Shown here: piece by piece, positions 9,061 through 18,874 of the stretch
How positions within the stretch are numbered: the stretch's first letter is position 1
Layout of the letters: the number at the start of each line of letters is the position of its first letter
Origin: CAIWHR01 sp963726775
GTDB lineage: Bacteria; Pseudomonadota; Gammaproteobacteria; Burkholderiales; Casimicrobiaceae
Length of the DNA stretch: 64,000 nucleotides
Direction: 5' to 3'
Assembly (NCBI GenBank): GCA_963726775.1
Contig: CAVSDL010000009.1
Location: 62,001 to 126,000 of the forward strand
The notes under the pieces: model-generated
Told to the model about the DNA's origin: nothing
The model's input: only the letters and a program-made list of their open reading frames with translations
Databases searched by the model: none
Program-made: the position numbers and the translations under genes

Positions 9061-9175
9061 CGGCGGCCCTTGCGATGAAACGCGAAGCCTCGCCGGTTGC
9101 AAGGTCTGCCGCCGGCGGGAATTCCCCTGTGCCTGCCGGCCCCTCGATGGCCTTTGCCGCCCTATCGGAGCCCCG

Positions 9176-9871
9176 ATGAAATTTCGCGTTTACCGCTACG
9201 ACCCCGAGAGGGACGCAGCGCCCCATATCCAGGATTACGATGTGGCGCTGGATCCGCACGACCGGATGTTGCTCGATGCGCTGATGCGGCTGAAAGCGGT
9301 CGACGACACGCTGTCGTTCCGGCGCAGCTGCCGCGAGGGCGTGTGCGGCTCGGACGCGATGAACATCAACGGCAAGAACGGCCTTGCCTGCATCACGAAC
9401 CTGAAGGAGCTGAAAGAGCCGGTCGAGCTGCGCCCGCTCCCCGGCCTTCCGGTGATACGCGACCTGATCGTGGACATGAGCCAGTTCTTCCAGCAATACC
9501 ATTCGATCAAGCCGTACCTCGTCAACGACACGCCGCCGCCCGAAAGGGAGCGCCTGCAATCGCCCGAGGACCGCGAGGAGCTCGACGGCCTCTACGAGTG
9601 CATTCTGTGCGCCTGCTGCACGACCGCGTGCCCGTCATTCTGGTGGAACCCGGACAAGTTCGTCGGACCGGCCGGACTGCTCGCGGCCTACCGGTTCATC
9701 GCCGATTCGCGCGACCAGGCGACCAACGAGCGGCTGGACAATCTCGAAGATCCGTACCGGCTGTTCCGCTGCCACACGATCATGAACTGCGTCGACGTCT
9801 GCCCGAAGGGTCTCAACCCGACGAAGGCGATCAACAAGATCAAGGAAATCATGGTGAAACGGGCGGTGTAG
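9176..9871 (+). CDS. sdhB: succinate dehydrogenase iron-sulfur subunit
   Basis: This 231-residue protein carries electrons from FAD to quinone through three clusters. CREGVCGSDAMNINGKNGLAC gives the [2Fe-2S] ligands, ECILCACCTTACPSFWWN and CHTIMNCVDVCPKGLNPTKA give the [4Fe-4S] and [3Fe-4S] ligands. It starts 115 bp after sdhA, a gap in which I see no gene. Complete and of normal length. Confidence 0.97.
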   Translation: MKFRVYRYDPERDAAPHIQDYDVALDPHDRMLLDALMRLKAVDDTLSFRRSCREGVCGSDAMNINGKNGLACITNLKELKEPVELRPLPGLPVIRDLIVDMSQFFQQYHSIKPYLVNDTPPPERERLQSPEDREELDGLYECILCACCTTACPSFWWNPDKFVGPAGLLAAYRFIADSRDQATNERLDNLEDPYRLFRCHTIMNCVDVCPKGLNPTKAINKIKEIMVKRAV

Positions 9872-10023
9872 TCCATCGTGGTTCGACCCGATGCCCTGTC
9901 GATGCCCGCCTGCGCCGCTCACACCGGATCCGACCATGCTGCGCTGCTCGGCTTGGCTTCTTCGTGCCTCGCGCCGGAATACCTGTATTCCCCTCGCCGT
10001 TGCGAGGACCTGACGGCCCGGCC

Positions 10024-10263
10024 GTGGACGCGACCAGACTGAACCGCCTTCGTTGGCGATGTCGCCGGGGGATGCTGGAGAACGATCTCATCCTTGCGCG
10101 TTTTTTCGACGCGCGCGGCGACGCGATCACCGAGGCCGAGGGTGTTGCGCTGGTCCGGCTGCTGGACTATGCGGACCACGAGCTGTGGAACCTGCTGTCG
10201 GGGCGCGCCGAGCCGGAGGACGCGTCGCTGGGTCCGCTGCTGGTCGCATTGCGCAATGCGTGA
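10024..10263 (+). CDS. sdhE: FAD assembly factor SdhE (succinate dehydrogenase assembly factor 2)
   Basis: This 79-residue protein promotes covalent flavinylation of SdhA. The start is best taken at GTG 10024 (VDATRLNRLRWRCRRGMLEN). RRGMLENDLILARFF contains the RGxxE motif of the family, and the acidic LLDYADHELWNLLSGR follows. It lies between sdhB and gltA, the usual place in Beta- and Gammaproteobacteria. Much longer open frames across the region start far upstream in non-coding frame and are not used. Confidence 0.9.
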   Translation: MDATRLNRLRWRCRRGMLENDLILARFFDARGDAITEAEGVALVRLLDYADHELWNLLSGRAEPEDASLGPLLVALRNA

Positions 10264-10405
10264 AGGCAGCGCGCGCAATGCCGGAGAAGGCCGATTTGTC
10301 CGACAGCAGGCATGGAATGAAGTTGAACGTCCCGTGGATTGAGACGCCCGGCGTCCAAAGCGCGGGCCGCCGTCTGCCCGATCAACCGAGCATGGAGCCC
10401 TGATC

Positions 10406-11710
10406 ATGACCGATCGCACCGCAACGCTGACCTTCTCCGACGGCACGCCCGCCGTCACGTTCCCGCTGCTCGCAGGCACGATCGGACCGGACGTCATCGA
10501 CATCCGCACGCTTTACGGCAAGACCGGCAAGTTCACCTACGACCCCGGTTTCATGTCGACGGCTGCGTGCAATTCGACCATCACCTACATCGACGGCGAC
10601 AAGGGCGAACTGCTCTACCGCGGCTATCCGATCGAGGAACTCGCGGTGAAGTGCGACTTCCTCGAAGTGTGCCACCTGCTGCTCTACGGGGAACTGCCGG
10701 GCGCGGCGGCAAAGGCGGGCTTCGTCGAGATTGTCACGCATCACACGATGGTCAACGAGCAGATGCAGTTTTTCATGCGCGGATTCCGGCGCGACGCGCA
10801 CCCGATGGCAGTGCTGACCGGACTCGTCGGGGCCCTGTCGGCCTTCTATCCGGATTCGATGAACCTGCACGACGCGCACCAGCGCGACATCTCGGCGATC
10901 CGCCTGATCGCCAAGCTGCCGACGCTGGTGTCGATGGCCTACAAGTATACCGTCGGGCAGCCGTACATCTATCCGCGGAACGACCTGTCGTATGCAGGGA
11001 ACTTCATGCGGATGATGTTCGCGACTCCGTGCGAGGACTACAAGGTCAACGACGTGCTCGTGCGCGCGCTCGACCGGATTTTCATCCTGCATGCCGACCA
11101 CGAACAGAACGCGTCGACGTCGACTGTGCGGCTTTGCGCGTCCTCCGGCACCAATCCATTTGCGGCGATCGCCGCCGGCGTGGCGTGCCTCTGGGGCCCG
11201 GCGCACGGGGGCGCCAACGAGGCGTGCCTCAACATGCTGGGCGAGATCCAGGCGGCGGGCGGCGCCGCGAAGGTCGGCGAGTTCATCACCAAGGTCAAGG
11301 ACAAGAACTCGGGCGTCAAGCTGATGGGCTTCGGGCACCGCGTCTACAAGAACTACGACCCGCGCGCGAAGCTCATGCGCGAGACGTGCTACGAGGTGCT
11401 GGGCGAGCTGGGACTGGCCGACGATCCGCTGTTCAAGCTGGCGATGGCGCTGGAAAAGATCGCGCTGGAAGATGATTATTTCGTCTCGCGCAAGCTCTAT
11501 CCGAACGTCGATTTCTATTCGGGGATCGTGCAAAAGGCGATCGGCATCCCGGTGCCGCTGTTCACCGCGATTTTCGCCTTGGCCCGCACGGTCGGCTGGA
11601 TCGCGCAACTGAACGAAATGATCGCCGACCCCGAATACAAGATCGGCCGTCCGCGGCAGCTTTTCGCCGGCGCGAAGCGCAGGTCCGTGCAGGCGATCGG
11701 ACAAAGGTAA
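10406..11710 (+). CDS. gltA: citrate synthase
   Basis: This 434-residue hexameric (type II) citrate synthase condenses acetyl-CoA with oxaloacetate. An N-terminal beta domain (residues 1-60) precedes FMSTAACNSTITYIDGDKGE. Catalytic segments are LHADHEQNASTS, WGPAHGGANEAC (catalytic His) and MGFGHRVYKNYDPRAK (His), with PNVDFYSGIVQKAIGIP carrying the catalytic Asp. It differs from the shorter PrpC at 902-2056, so both acetyl- and propionyl-CoA have dedicated synthases. GGAG lies 8 nt before the ATG. Part of the sdh-suc run. Confidence 0.97.
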   Translation: MTDRTATLTFSDGTPAVTFPLLAGTIGPDVIDIRTLYGKTGKFTYDPGFMSTAACNSTITYIDGDKGELLYRGYPIEELAVKCDFLEVCHLLLYGELPGAAAKAGFVEIVTHHTMVNEQMQFFMRGFRRDAHPMAVLTGLVGALSAFYPDSMNLHDAHQRDISAIRLIAKLPTLVSMAYKYTVGQPYIYPRNDLSYAGNFMRMMFATPCEDYKVNDVLVRALDRIFILHADHEQNASTSTVRLCASSGTNPFAAIAAGVACLWGPAHGGANEACLNMLGEIQAAGGAAKVGEFITKVKDKNSGVKLMGFGHRVYKNYDPRAKLMRETCYEVLGELGLADDPLFKLAMALEKIALEDDYFVSRKLYPNVDFYSGIVQKAIGIPVPLFTAIFALARTVGWIAQLNEMIADPEYKIGRPRQLFAGAKRRSVQAIGQR

Positions 11711-11772
11711 GGCCGTCGAAGCTTCGGTGCGACGCGTTTCGACTCATTGACCGAGTTTCCAAGGCGCCCGCG

Positions 11773-14613
11773 ATGGATGCGATGAAGCAACTGGAGTCCA
11801 CCAGCACGCTGTTCGGCGGCAACGTGCCGTTCATCGAGGAGCAGTACGAGCACTACCTCGCGAATCCGGCGTCGGTGCCATCCGACTGGCGGGCCTATTT
11901 CGATTCGCTGCGCGGTGGCGCCGCCGACGTCGCGCATGGGCCGGTGATCGAATCGTTCATCCGCCTGGGCAAGAGCCGGAAGATCGCTGCGGCGATGGTC
12001 GACGCGGGAACGATGCACAAGCAGGTGCTCGTCCTGCAGATGATCGGCAAGTTCCGGACGCTCGGGATGTTCCACGCCGAGATCGACCCGCTGAAGCGCC
12101 AGGAAAAACGCTACATCGCCGATCTGGATCTCGCGACCTACGGCTTCACGGAAGCCGATTTCGACACGGAGTTCGACGTCGGTTCCTTCAAGGCCGGCGC
12201 CGAGCGGATGCGCCTGCGCGACCTGATCCGGGCGCTGGAGGAAACCTATTGCCGGACGTTCGGCGCCGAGTACATGTACATCTCGGACACCGCAGTCAAG
12301 CGGTTCGTCCAGCAGCGCCTCGAGCCGATCCGCTCGCGGCCGACCTACCCGGCGGAGCAGCGCCGCCATATTCTCGAGCGGCTCACCGCTGCGGAGACGC
12401 TGGAGCGCTATCTGCACACCAAGTACGTCGGACAGAAGCGGTTCTCCGGCGAAGGCGGCGACACGCTGACGCCGATGCTCGATCATCTGATCCAGAAGGC
12501 CGGTGCCGCGGGCGTGCAGGAGACGGTGATCGGCATGGCGCACCGCGGGCGCCTCAACGTGCTGGTCAATACGTTCGGCAAGATGCCGGCCGACCTGTTT
12601 TCGGAGTTCGAAGGCAAGCAGGCGCAGGAACTCTCCGCCGGCGACGTGAAATATCACCAGGGCTTCTCGTCCGACGTCGTCACGCCGGGCGGGCCGATGC
12701 ACCTGACGCTCGCGTTCAACCCGTCGCACCTCGAGGCCGTGGATCCGGTGGTCGAAGGGTCGGTGCGGGCGCGCCAGCATCGGCGCGGCGATGCGACCGG
12801 CGACCAGGTGCTGCCGGTATTGCTTCACGGCGATGCGGCGCTGGCGGGACAGGGCATCATCCAGGAAGTCCTGAACATGGCGCAGACGCGCGGGTACTAC
12901 ACCGGCGGCACGATCCACATCGTCATCAACAACCAGATCGGGTTCACGACTTCCGATCCGCGCGACACCCGCGGCACGCTCTATTGCACCGACATCGCGA
13001 AGATGGCCGAGGCGCCGATCTTTCACGTCAACGCCGACGACCCCGAGGTCTGCCTGCTCGCGGTCGAGATGGCGATGGAGTACCGGCAGCAGTTCCACCG
13101 CGACGTGTTCATCGACCTCGTCTGCTTCCGCCGCCTCGGACACAACGAGGCCGACGAGCCGATGGTCACGCAACCGCTGATGTACAAGCGGATCGCGCAG
13201 CATCCGGGGGCGCGCAGGCTTTACGCCGACACCCTGGTGCGCGACGGAGTGATCACGCAGGAGGACGCCGAGGCGATGATCGCGACCTACCGTGCGGCCA
13301 TGGACAAGGGTTACCACACCAACACCACGATCCTGTCCAACTACAAGCCGGCCTTCTCGGTGGACTGGACGCCGTACAAGGGCCGGCAGTGGACGGACCC
13401 GTGCGACACGTCGGTGCCGATGAAGGTGCTGAAGGCGCTGGCGGGCAAGGTTACCGCGGTCCCTGCGGGCTTCAAGGTGCATCCGCGCGTGGAGCGCGTG
13501 ATCGCCGACCGCAAGGCCATGGGCGAAGGCAAGGTGCCGCTCGACTGGGGCATGGGCGAGACGCTGGCGTATGCGACGCTGCTGGACCAGGGTTTCGGCG
13601 TGCGGCTGTCCGGCGAGGACGTCGGACGCGGCACCTTCGCGCATCGCCACGCCGTGCTGCACGACCAGAATCGCGAGAAATGGGACTCCGGCAACTGGGT
13701 CCCGCTGGAGCACGTGAAGGAGGGTCAGCCTACGATCGAGATCATCGACTCGGTTCTGGCCGAAAACGCGGTGCTGGGTTTCGAATACGGGTACTCCACG
13801 TCGGATCCGAATCGTCTCGTGATCTGGGAAGCCCAGTTCGGCGATTTCGCCAATGGCGCGCAGGTCGTGATCGATCAATTCATCGCCTCCGGCGAAGTGA
13901 AGTGGGGCCGGATCTGCGGCCTCGTGCTGCTGCTGCCGCACGGCTACGAAGGTCAGGGCCCCGAGCATTCGTCGGCGCGGCCCGAGCGCTACCTGCAGCT
14001 TTGCGCCGAGCACAACATGCAGGTATGCGTGCCGTCGACGCCTGCGCAGATCTATCACCTGCTGCGGCGGCAGATGGTCAGGCCGTTCCGGCGCCCGCTG
14101 ATCGTCCTGAGCCCGAAAAGCCTGCTGCGGCACAAGGAGGCGGTATCGACGCTGGAGGAACTGGCGGAGGGCCGCTTCCAGAACGTCATCGGCGAAACCG
14201 ATCGCATCGTCGCGAAGAACGTGAAGCGGGTGATCGCCTGCAGCGGCAAGGTCTACTACGAGATTGCGGCGTGGCGCCGCGAGCACAAGATCGCCGACGT
14301 GGCGATCGTCCGCCTGGAGCAGCAATACCCGTTTCCGCACGATGATTTCAAGGCTGCGCTCGCGAAATTCCCGAACGCCAGGGAGATCGTCTGGTGTCAG
14401 GAGGAGCCGCAGAACCAGGGCGCCTGGTACCGGCTGCGTGCGTATTTCCGCGCCGATGCGTTGCCGCGGCAGGTCGTCGCCTATGCCGGGCGTCCCGTAG
14501 CGGCGACGACCGCGGTCGGCTACATGTCGAAGCACCTCGAGCGGCAGAAGCAGCTCATCGAGGACGCGTTCGCGCCCGGGCTTTCCGAGGGCGAAATGCT
14601 CGTCGGAACCTGA
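11773..14613 (+). CDS. sucA: 2-oxoglutarate dehydrogenase E1 component
   Basis: This 946-residue thiamine-diphosphate enzyme decarboxylates 2-oxoglutarate and passes succinyl to SucB. The N-terminal SucB-binding peptide (NVPFIEEQYEHYLANPASVP) is present. The active-site segment GMAHRGRLNVLVNTFGK, the TPP-binding GDAALAGQG ... INNQIGFTTSDPRDTRGT, and the transketolase-like C-terminal part (GQGPEHSSARPERYLQL) are all intact. It follows gltA by 62 bp and precedes sucB by 15 bp. Confidence 0.97.
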   Translation: MDAMKQLESTSTLFGGNVPFIEEQYEHYLANPASVPSDWRAYFDSLRGGAADVAHGPVIESFIRLGKSRKIAAAMVDAGTMHKQVLVLQMIGKFRTLGMFHAEIDPLKRQEKRYIADLDLATYGFTEADFDTEFDVGSFKAGAERMRLRDLIRALEETYCRTFGAEYMYISDTAVKRFVQQRLEPIRSRPTYPAEQRRHILERLTAAETLERYLHTKYVGQKRFSGEGGDTLTPMLDHLIQKAGAAGVQETVIGMAHRGRLNVLVNTFGKMPADLFSEFEGKQAQELSAGDVKYHQGFSSDVVTPGGPMHLTLAFNPSHLEAVDPVVEGSVRARQHRRGDATGDQVLPVLLHGDAALAGQGIIQEVLNMAQTRGYYTGGTIHIVINNQIGFTTSDPRDTRGTLYCTDIAKMAEAPIFHVNADDPEVCLLAVEMAMEYRQQFHRDVFIDLVCFRRLGHNEADEPMVTQPLMYKRIAQHPGARRLYADTLVRDGVITQEDAEAMIATYRAAMDKGYHTNTTILSNYKPAFSVDWTPYKGRQWTDPCDTSVPMKVLKALAGKVTAVPAGFKVHPRVERVIADRKAMGEGKVPLDWGMGETLAYATLLDQGFGVRLSGEDVGRGTFAHRHAVLHDQNREKWDSGNWVPLEHVKEGQPTIEIIDSVLAENAVLGFEYGYSTSDPNRLVIWEAQFGDFANGAQVVIDQFIASGEVKWGRICGLVLLLPHGYEGQGPEHSSARPERYLQLCAEHNMQVCVPSTPAQIYHLLRRQMVRPFRRPLIVLSPKSLLRHKEAVSTLEELAEGRFQNVIGETDRIVAKNVKRVIACSGKVYYEIAAWRREHKIADVAIVRLEQQYPFPHDDFKAALAKFPNAREIVWCQEEPQNQGAWYRLRAYFRADALPRQVVAYAGRPVAATTAVGYMSKHLERQKQLIEDAFAPGLSEGEMLVGT

Positions 14614-14628
14614 CCGGAAAGTACCCAC

Positions 14629-15873
14629 ATGCGCGTCGAAGTCAAGGTGCCGCAGTTGCCGGAATCGGTTGCCGAAGCCACGCTCGTCAGCTGGCACAAG
14701 CAGCCCGGCGCCGCGGTCCGTCGCGACGAGAACCTCATCGATGTCGAGACCGACAAGGTCGTGCTCGAACTGCCGTCCCCCGTAGCGGGCGTACTGGTCG
14801 AGATCCTGAAGGGCGACGGCTCGACCGTGGCGGGACAGGAAGCCATCGCGATCATCGATACCGATGGGCAGCCGAGCGCGGAATCCGTTCCGGTTGCCGC
14901 GCCGCAAGCGATCCGAGCCGCGGCGACCGCGCCGGCTCCCACCGGCGCCGCAACAGCGACAACCACGACCACTGCGGCCGCGCTGCCGGCCGCGCGCAAG
15001 ATGATGATCGAACAGGGCTTGGGCCCGGCGGAAGTCCAGGGCACCGGACGCGGCGGACGCGTCACGAAGGGCGATGTGAACGCTGCTGCGGAGAGCCGCG
15101 CGATATCCTCGCCGGTGCCTGCGGGCGCTCGCCCGGACGCGCCGGCAATCGCGCCTCCGCTCGCGCCCGGCAACCGTCCGGAGCAGCGTGTTCCGATGTC
15201 GAGGCTGCGCCTGCGCGTCGCCGAGCGGCTGGTCGCCTCGCAATCCACGGCCGCGATACTGACGACGTTCAACGAGGTCAACATGCAGCCGGTGATCGAG
15301 CTGCGCAACAGGTACAAGGACCGGTTCGAGAAAGAGCACGGCGTGAAGCTCGGCTTCATGGGGTTTTTCGTCAAGGCCGCCGTGCACGCGCTCAAGAAGT
15401 TTCCGGCCGTGAACGCGTCGATCGACGGCGGCGACATCGTCTACCATGGCTATTTCGACATCGGGATTGCCGTGGGCAGTCCGCGCGGGCTCGTGGTGCC
15501 GATCCTGCGCGACGCGGATCAGCTTTCGATTGCCGAAATAGAAACGAGAATCGCCGACTTCGGCAAGCGCGCGCAGGACGGCAAGCTCTCGGTCGAGGAC
15601 CTGACCGGCGGCACGTACACCATTTCCAACGGCGGAGTGTTCGGCTCCATGCTGTCGACGCCGATCATCAACCCGCCGCAGTCGGCGATCCTCGGCGTTC
15701 ACGCGACCAAGGACCGCGCGGTGGTCGAGAACGGCCAGGTCGTTGTCCGGCCGATGAACTATCTCGCGCAATCCTACGACCATCGGATCATCGACGGCCG
15801 CGAAGCCGTGCTGTCGCTGGTGGCGATCAAGGAAGCGCTCGAGGATCCGGCGCGGATGCTGCTCGATTTGTAA
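14629..15873 (+). CDS. sucB: dihydrolipoyllysine succinyltransferase (2-oxoglutarate dehydrogenase E2)
   Basis: This 414-residue E2 subunit has three parts. One lipoyl domain (residues 1-76) has its lipoyl-lysine in VETDKVVLELPSP. An Ala/Pro/Thr-rich linker leads to the peripheral E1/E3-binding domain (about 122-158; ARKMMIEQGLGPAEVQGTGR). The catalytic domain (about 185-414) ends with SYDHRIIDGREAV, holding the active-site His and Asp. It lies between sucA and lpd. A palindromic repeat follows its stop codon. Confidence 0.97.
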   Translation: MRVEVKVPQLPESVAEATLVSWHKQPGAAVRRDENLIDVETDKVVLELPSPVAGVLVEILKGDGSTVAGQEAIAIIDTDGQPSAESVPVAAPQAIRAAATAPAPTGAATATTTTTAAALPAARKMMIEQGLGPAEVQGTGRGGRVTKGDVNAAAESRAISSPVPAGARPDAPAIAPPLAPGNRPEQRVPMSRLRLRVAERLVASQSTAAILTTFNEVNMQPVIELRNRYKDRFEKEHGVKLGFMGFFVKAAVHALKKFPAVNASIDGGDIVYHGYFDIGIAVGSPRGLVVPILRDADQLSIAEIETRIADFGKRAQDGKLSVEDLTGGTYTISNGGVFGSMLSTPIINPPQSAILGVHATKDRAVVENGQVVVRPMNYLAQSYDHRIIDGREAVLSLVAIKEALEDPARMLLDL

Positions 15874-15881
15874 TAGCGAAA

Positions 15882-15980
15882 AGCTTGAACCACAGAGCGC
15901 CCAGAGAGCACAGAGATTTTTCTCTCGCTCCGGGTGGCCTCGGTGCTCTCTTTGTTCTCCGTGTGCTCTGCGCTGAAAAG
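15882..15980. repeat. palindromic intergenic repeat, copy 2 (CCACAGAG/GAGNACA type)
   Basis: The 117-bp gap between sucB and lpd is almost filled by two facing arms. The left arm has GAACCACAGAGCGCCCAGAG and AGCACAGAGA; the right arm has CTCTTTGTTCTCCGTGTGCT. It shares the GAACCACAGAG start and GAG-ACA rhythm with the repeat at 3055-3142 but is more diverged. It sits inside an operon, so it may form a hairpin in the suc transcript. Confidence 0.7.
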
Positions 15981-15990
15981 GCGTTGACCG

Positions 15991-17421
15991 ATGGCTGACA
16001 CGTTCGATGTTGTCGTGATCGGTGCCGGCCCCGGCGGGTACATCGCCGCGATTCGCGCCGCGCAGCTGGGCCTGAAGACCGCCTGCATCGACGACTGGAC
16101 GCGCGCTGGCGGCAAGCCCGCGCCCGGCGGCACCTGCACCAATGTCGGATGCATCCCTTCGAAGGCGCTGCTGCAATCCTCCGAAAACTTCGATCATGCC
16201 GGCCACGCGTTTGCCGACCACGGCATCGTGATCGGCAGCCTTGGCATCGACCTTCGGAAGATGCTCGCGCGGAAGGACAAGGTTGTCGCCCAGAACAACG
16301 ACGGCATTCTTTACCTGTTCAAGAAGAACAGGGTGACGTTCTTCCACGGCCGGGGCTCGTTCGCGGGTGGCGACCCGGCGGTCGGGTGGTCGCTCCGGGT
16401 CGACGGTGCAAAGCCGGCCGAGCTCTTGGCCCGACACGTGATCATCGCGACCGGATCGAAGCCGCGGCCGCTGCCGGGGGTGGCCATCGACAACGCGCTC
16501 GTCCTCGACAACGAAGGCGCGCTGGCGATCGCCGACGTGCCGGCAAAGCTTGGCGTGGTCGGCGCCGGCGTGATAGGGCTGGAGATGGGGAGCGTATGGC
16601 GCCGTCTCGGTTCGGAGGTGATGGTGCTCGAAGCCCTTCCGGACTTTCTCGGAGCGGCGGACGAAGCGGTCGCCAAGGAAGCGCGACGAGTCTTCGTGAA
16701 GCAGGGCCTGGCGATTCACCTGGGCGTCACGATCACCCAAGTGACGCTCGGCAAGGCGGACGTCGCTGTCGCCTGGACCGATGCCGCCGGCGCGACGCAG
16801 AACGCCCTGTTCGACAAGCTGATCGTGTCGATCGGCCGCCTGCCGCATACGGCGGGCCTTGACGGCAACGCGGTCGGGCTCGGAATCGACGAGCGTGGCT
16901 TCGTCGCGGTCGACCGCGAGTGCCGGACCAACCTGCCCAATGTCTGGGCGGTCGGCGACGTCGTCCGCGGTCCGATGCTGGCGCACAAGGCCGAGGAAGA
17001 AGGCGTTGCCGTGGCCGAGCGCATTTCGGGCCAGCACGGCCACGTCGACTTCAACACGATTCCGTGGGTGATCTACACGTCACCGGAAATTGCGTGGGTT
17101 GGCAGGACCGAGCAGCAATTGCGGGCCGAGGGCGTGGCCTTTCGTTCGGGAAGCTTTCCGTTTTCCGCCAACGGGCGCGCCCGCGCGCTGGGCGACACGA
17201 CCGGCTTCGTGAAGATTCTCGCCGACGCGAAGACCGACCGCATCCTGGGGATGCACGTCATCGGCCCCGGCGCGTCCGAACTGATTGCCGAGGGCGTCGT
17301 CGCGATGGAGTTCGGCGCGGCCAGCGAGGACCTGGCGCGGATTTGCCATGCGCATCCTTCGCTGTCCGAGGCGACAAGGGAAGCCGCGCTCGCAGTCGAT
17401 GGGCGAACACTGAACGCGTAG
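15991..17421 (+). CDS. lpd: dihydrolipoyl dehydrogenase (E3)
   Basis: This 476-residue FAD/NAD disulfide oxidoreductase reoxidises the lipoyl group of SucB. The FAD motif VVIGAGPGGYIAAIRAAQLG is at the N-terminus, the redox-active pair lies in GGTCTNVGCIPSKALL, the NAD motif is GVVGAGVIGLEMGSVWRRLG, and the C-terminal catalytic HAHPSLSE is present. Position after sucB, separated only by the repeat, indicates the 2-oxoglutarate dehydrogenase complex. Confidence 0.95.
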   Translation: MADTFDVVVIGAGPGGYIAAIRAAQLGLKTACIDDWTRAGGKPAPGGTCTNVGCIPSKALLQSSENFDHAGHAFADHGIVIGSLGIDLRKMLARKDKVVAQNNDGILYLFKKNRVTFFHGRGSFAGGDPAVGWSLRVDGAKPAELLARHVIIATGSKPRPLPGVAIDNALVLDNEGALAIADVPAKLGVVGAGVIGLEMGSVWRRLGSEVMVLEALPDFLGAADEAVAKEARRVFVKQGLAIHLGVTITQVTLGKADVAVAWTDAAGATQNALFDKLIVSIGRLPHTAGLDGNAVGLGIDERGFVAVDRECRTNLPNVWAVGDVVRGPMLAHKAEEEGVAVAERISGQHGHVDFNTIPWVIYTSPEIAWVGRTEQQLRAEGVAFRSGSFPFSANGRARALGDTTGFVKILADAKTDRILGMHVIGPGASELIAEGVVAMEFGAASEDLARICHAHPSLSEATREAALAVDGRTLNA

Positions 17422-17620
17422 TCCGGTCCACGCGCGTGGCCAGCTCGATCGCCATTCGCCGCGGCGGGTCCCGGGTGCGGCACCGATTCTGCCTTACAAT
17501 CGCCGCGGATCGGCGACGATCTGCCGACGTGACGACGTCGCGGCAATCCACGCTTCGTGGTGCGAGGACCGAGGGGAAGGCGCCATTGCGAGAAAGGTCA
17601 GAACCGAAGACCGTCATCCG

Positions 17621-18814
17621 ATGCAGTTCGATCGCGTACGGAATGCCGTGGTCGATGCGGTGCTTGACTGCGCGATCGTGAACGACATCTCGATCGACCA
17701 CGACGTTGCCCTGCGCCATGGCGCATTGATCGACTGGCTCCTGCCGATCCTGGCCGCGCGCGGCACGACGCTCGACCACGCGCAGGTCGCGGCGCTGGCA
17801 CGGCTCCAGAAGCTCGCGGAAGACTTGGAGGCTTTTCGCGCCGCGCGCCAATCGACGCTGAAACGCCTGTTCTTGTCGCCGGACGTCCCGAGGGGGATCT
17901 ACCTGTGGGGTGGCGTCGGTCGCGGCAAGAGCTTCCTGATGGACGGCTTCTTCGCGACGGTGGCGATCCGCCGCAAGACGCGCGTGCATTTTCACGCCTT
18001 CATGCGAGCCGTGCACGAGGAGCTCGCGGCACTGAAGAACGAGGAAGATCCGCTGGCCGCCGTCGCCGCGCGAGTCGCCCGCAAATGGCGGCTCGTGTGT
18101 TTCGATGAATTCCACGTCTCCGATATCGCCGACGCCATGATCCTCGGCCGGCTGCTGGCGGCGCTGTTCGACCTCGGCGTCGTATTCGTGATGACGTCGA
18201 ACTACCCGCCCGACGGGCTGTGGCCCAATGGATTGCAGCGCGAGCGCTTCCTTCCGGCGATCGAGCTGCTGAAACAGCGTCTCGACGTCGACGAGATCGA
18301 TGCCGGGATCGACTACCGTTTGCGTGCGCTGGAGCAGGTACGCACCTATCATTCGCCGCTCGGTCCCGAGATCGAGGCCGAGATGGACGGCGCCTTCGAG
18401 AAAATGCGTGCCGGGCCTGACGAAGGCCGGAAACTGATGGTCGAGGGTCGGTCGCTGGTTGCCAGAAAGCGCGCCGGGAGCGCGGTCTGGTTCGATTTTT
18501 CCACTCTGTGCGACGGTCCGCGCTCGCAGCGGGACTACCTGGAAATCGCGCGGAGCCATTCGGTGCTTTTCCTGTCGGGCGTCCCCCGCATGAGCGCCGA
18601 AATGGGCGACCGCGCCCGACGCTTCACGTGGCTCGTCGACATCCTGTACGATCATCGCGTGAAGCTGGTGATTTCGGCCGCGGTCCTTCCCGACGACCTC
18701 TACGTCGAAGGGTCGAATCGGCAGGAATTCCTGCGTACCGCGAGTCGATTGGTCGAGATGCAGTCGCGCGACTACATGGCGCTGCCGCACATCGTCGCCG
18801 CTGCGGCAGCATGA
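17621..18814 (+). CDS. zapE: cell division protein ZapE (AFG1-like ATPase)
   Basis: This 397-residue AAA-like P-loop ATPase belongs to the family that in E. coli associates with the Z ring and in mitochondria is AFG1. Walker A is GGVGRGKSFLMD (about residues 93-104), Walker B is RLVCFDEFHVSDIADAM, a sensor-type segment VVFVMTSNYPPDGLWPNGLQ follows, and the family segment GSAVWFDFSTLCDGPRSQRD is near the end. A 199-bp gap separates it from lpd; there CCACGCGCGTGG just after the lpd stop could form a hairpin, but no T-run follows. Common neighbour of lpd in Betaproteobacteria. Confidence 0.9.
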   Translation: MQFDRVRNAVVDAVLDCAIVNDISIDHDVALRHGALIDWLLPILAARGTTLDHAQVAALARLQKLAEDLEAFRAARQSTLKRLFLSPDVPRGIYLWGGVGRGKSFLMDGFFATVAIRRKTRVHFHAFMRAVHEELAALKNEEDPLAAVAARVARKWRLVCFDEFHVSDIADAMILGRLLAALFDLGVVFVMTSNYPPDGLWPNGLQRERFLPAIELLKQRLDVDEIDAGIDYRLRALEQVRTYHSPLGPEIEAEMDGAFEKMRAGPDEGRKLMVEGRSLVARKRAGSAVWFDFSTLCDGPRSQRDYLEIARSHSVLFLSGVPRMSAEMGDRARRFTWLVDILYDHRVKLVISAAVLPDDLYVEGSNRQEFLRTASRLVEMQSRDYMALPHIVAAAAA

Positions 18815-18874
18815 GCGCCTGCCCGCCGGACCTCTTTCGCCTTTCTCAAGCCCGCATCCCTCAAGGAGACTCCC

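Noticed and set aside
11515..17043. An 1,842-codon open frame on the minus strand opposite gltA, sucA, sucB and lpd
   Set aside because: It mirrors well-supported genes with all catalytic motifs on the plus strand. Long antisense open frames are expected in GC-rich codon-biased DNA. Its translation is Arg/His/Asp-rich and matches no family.
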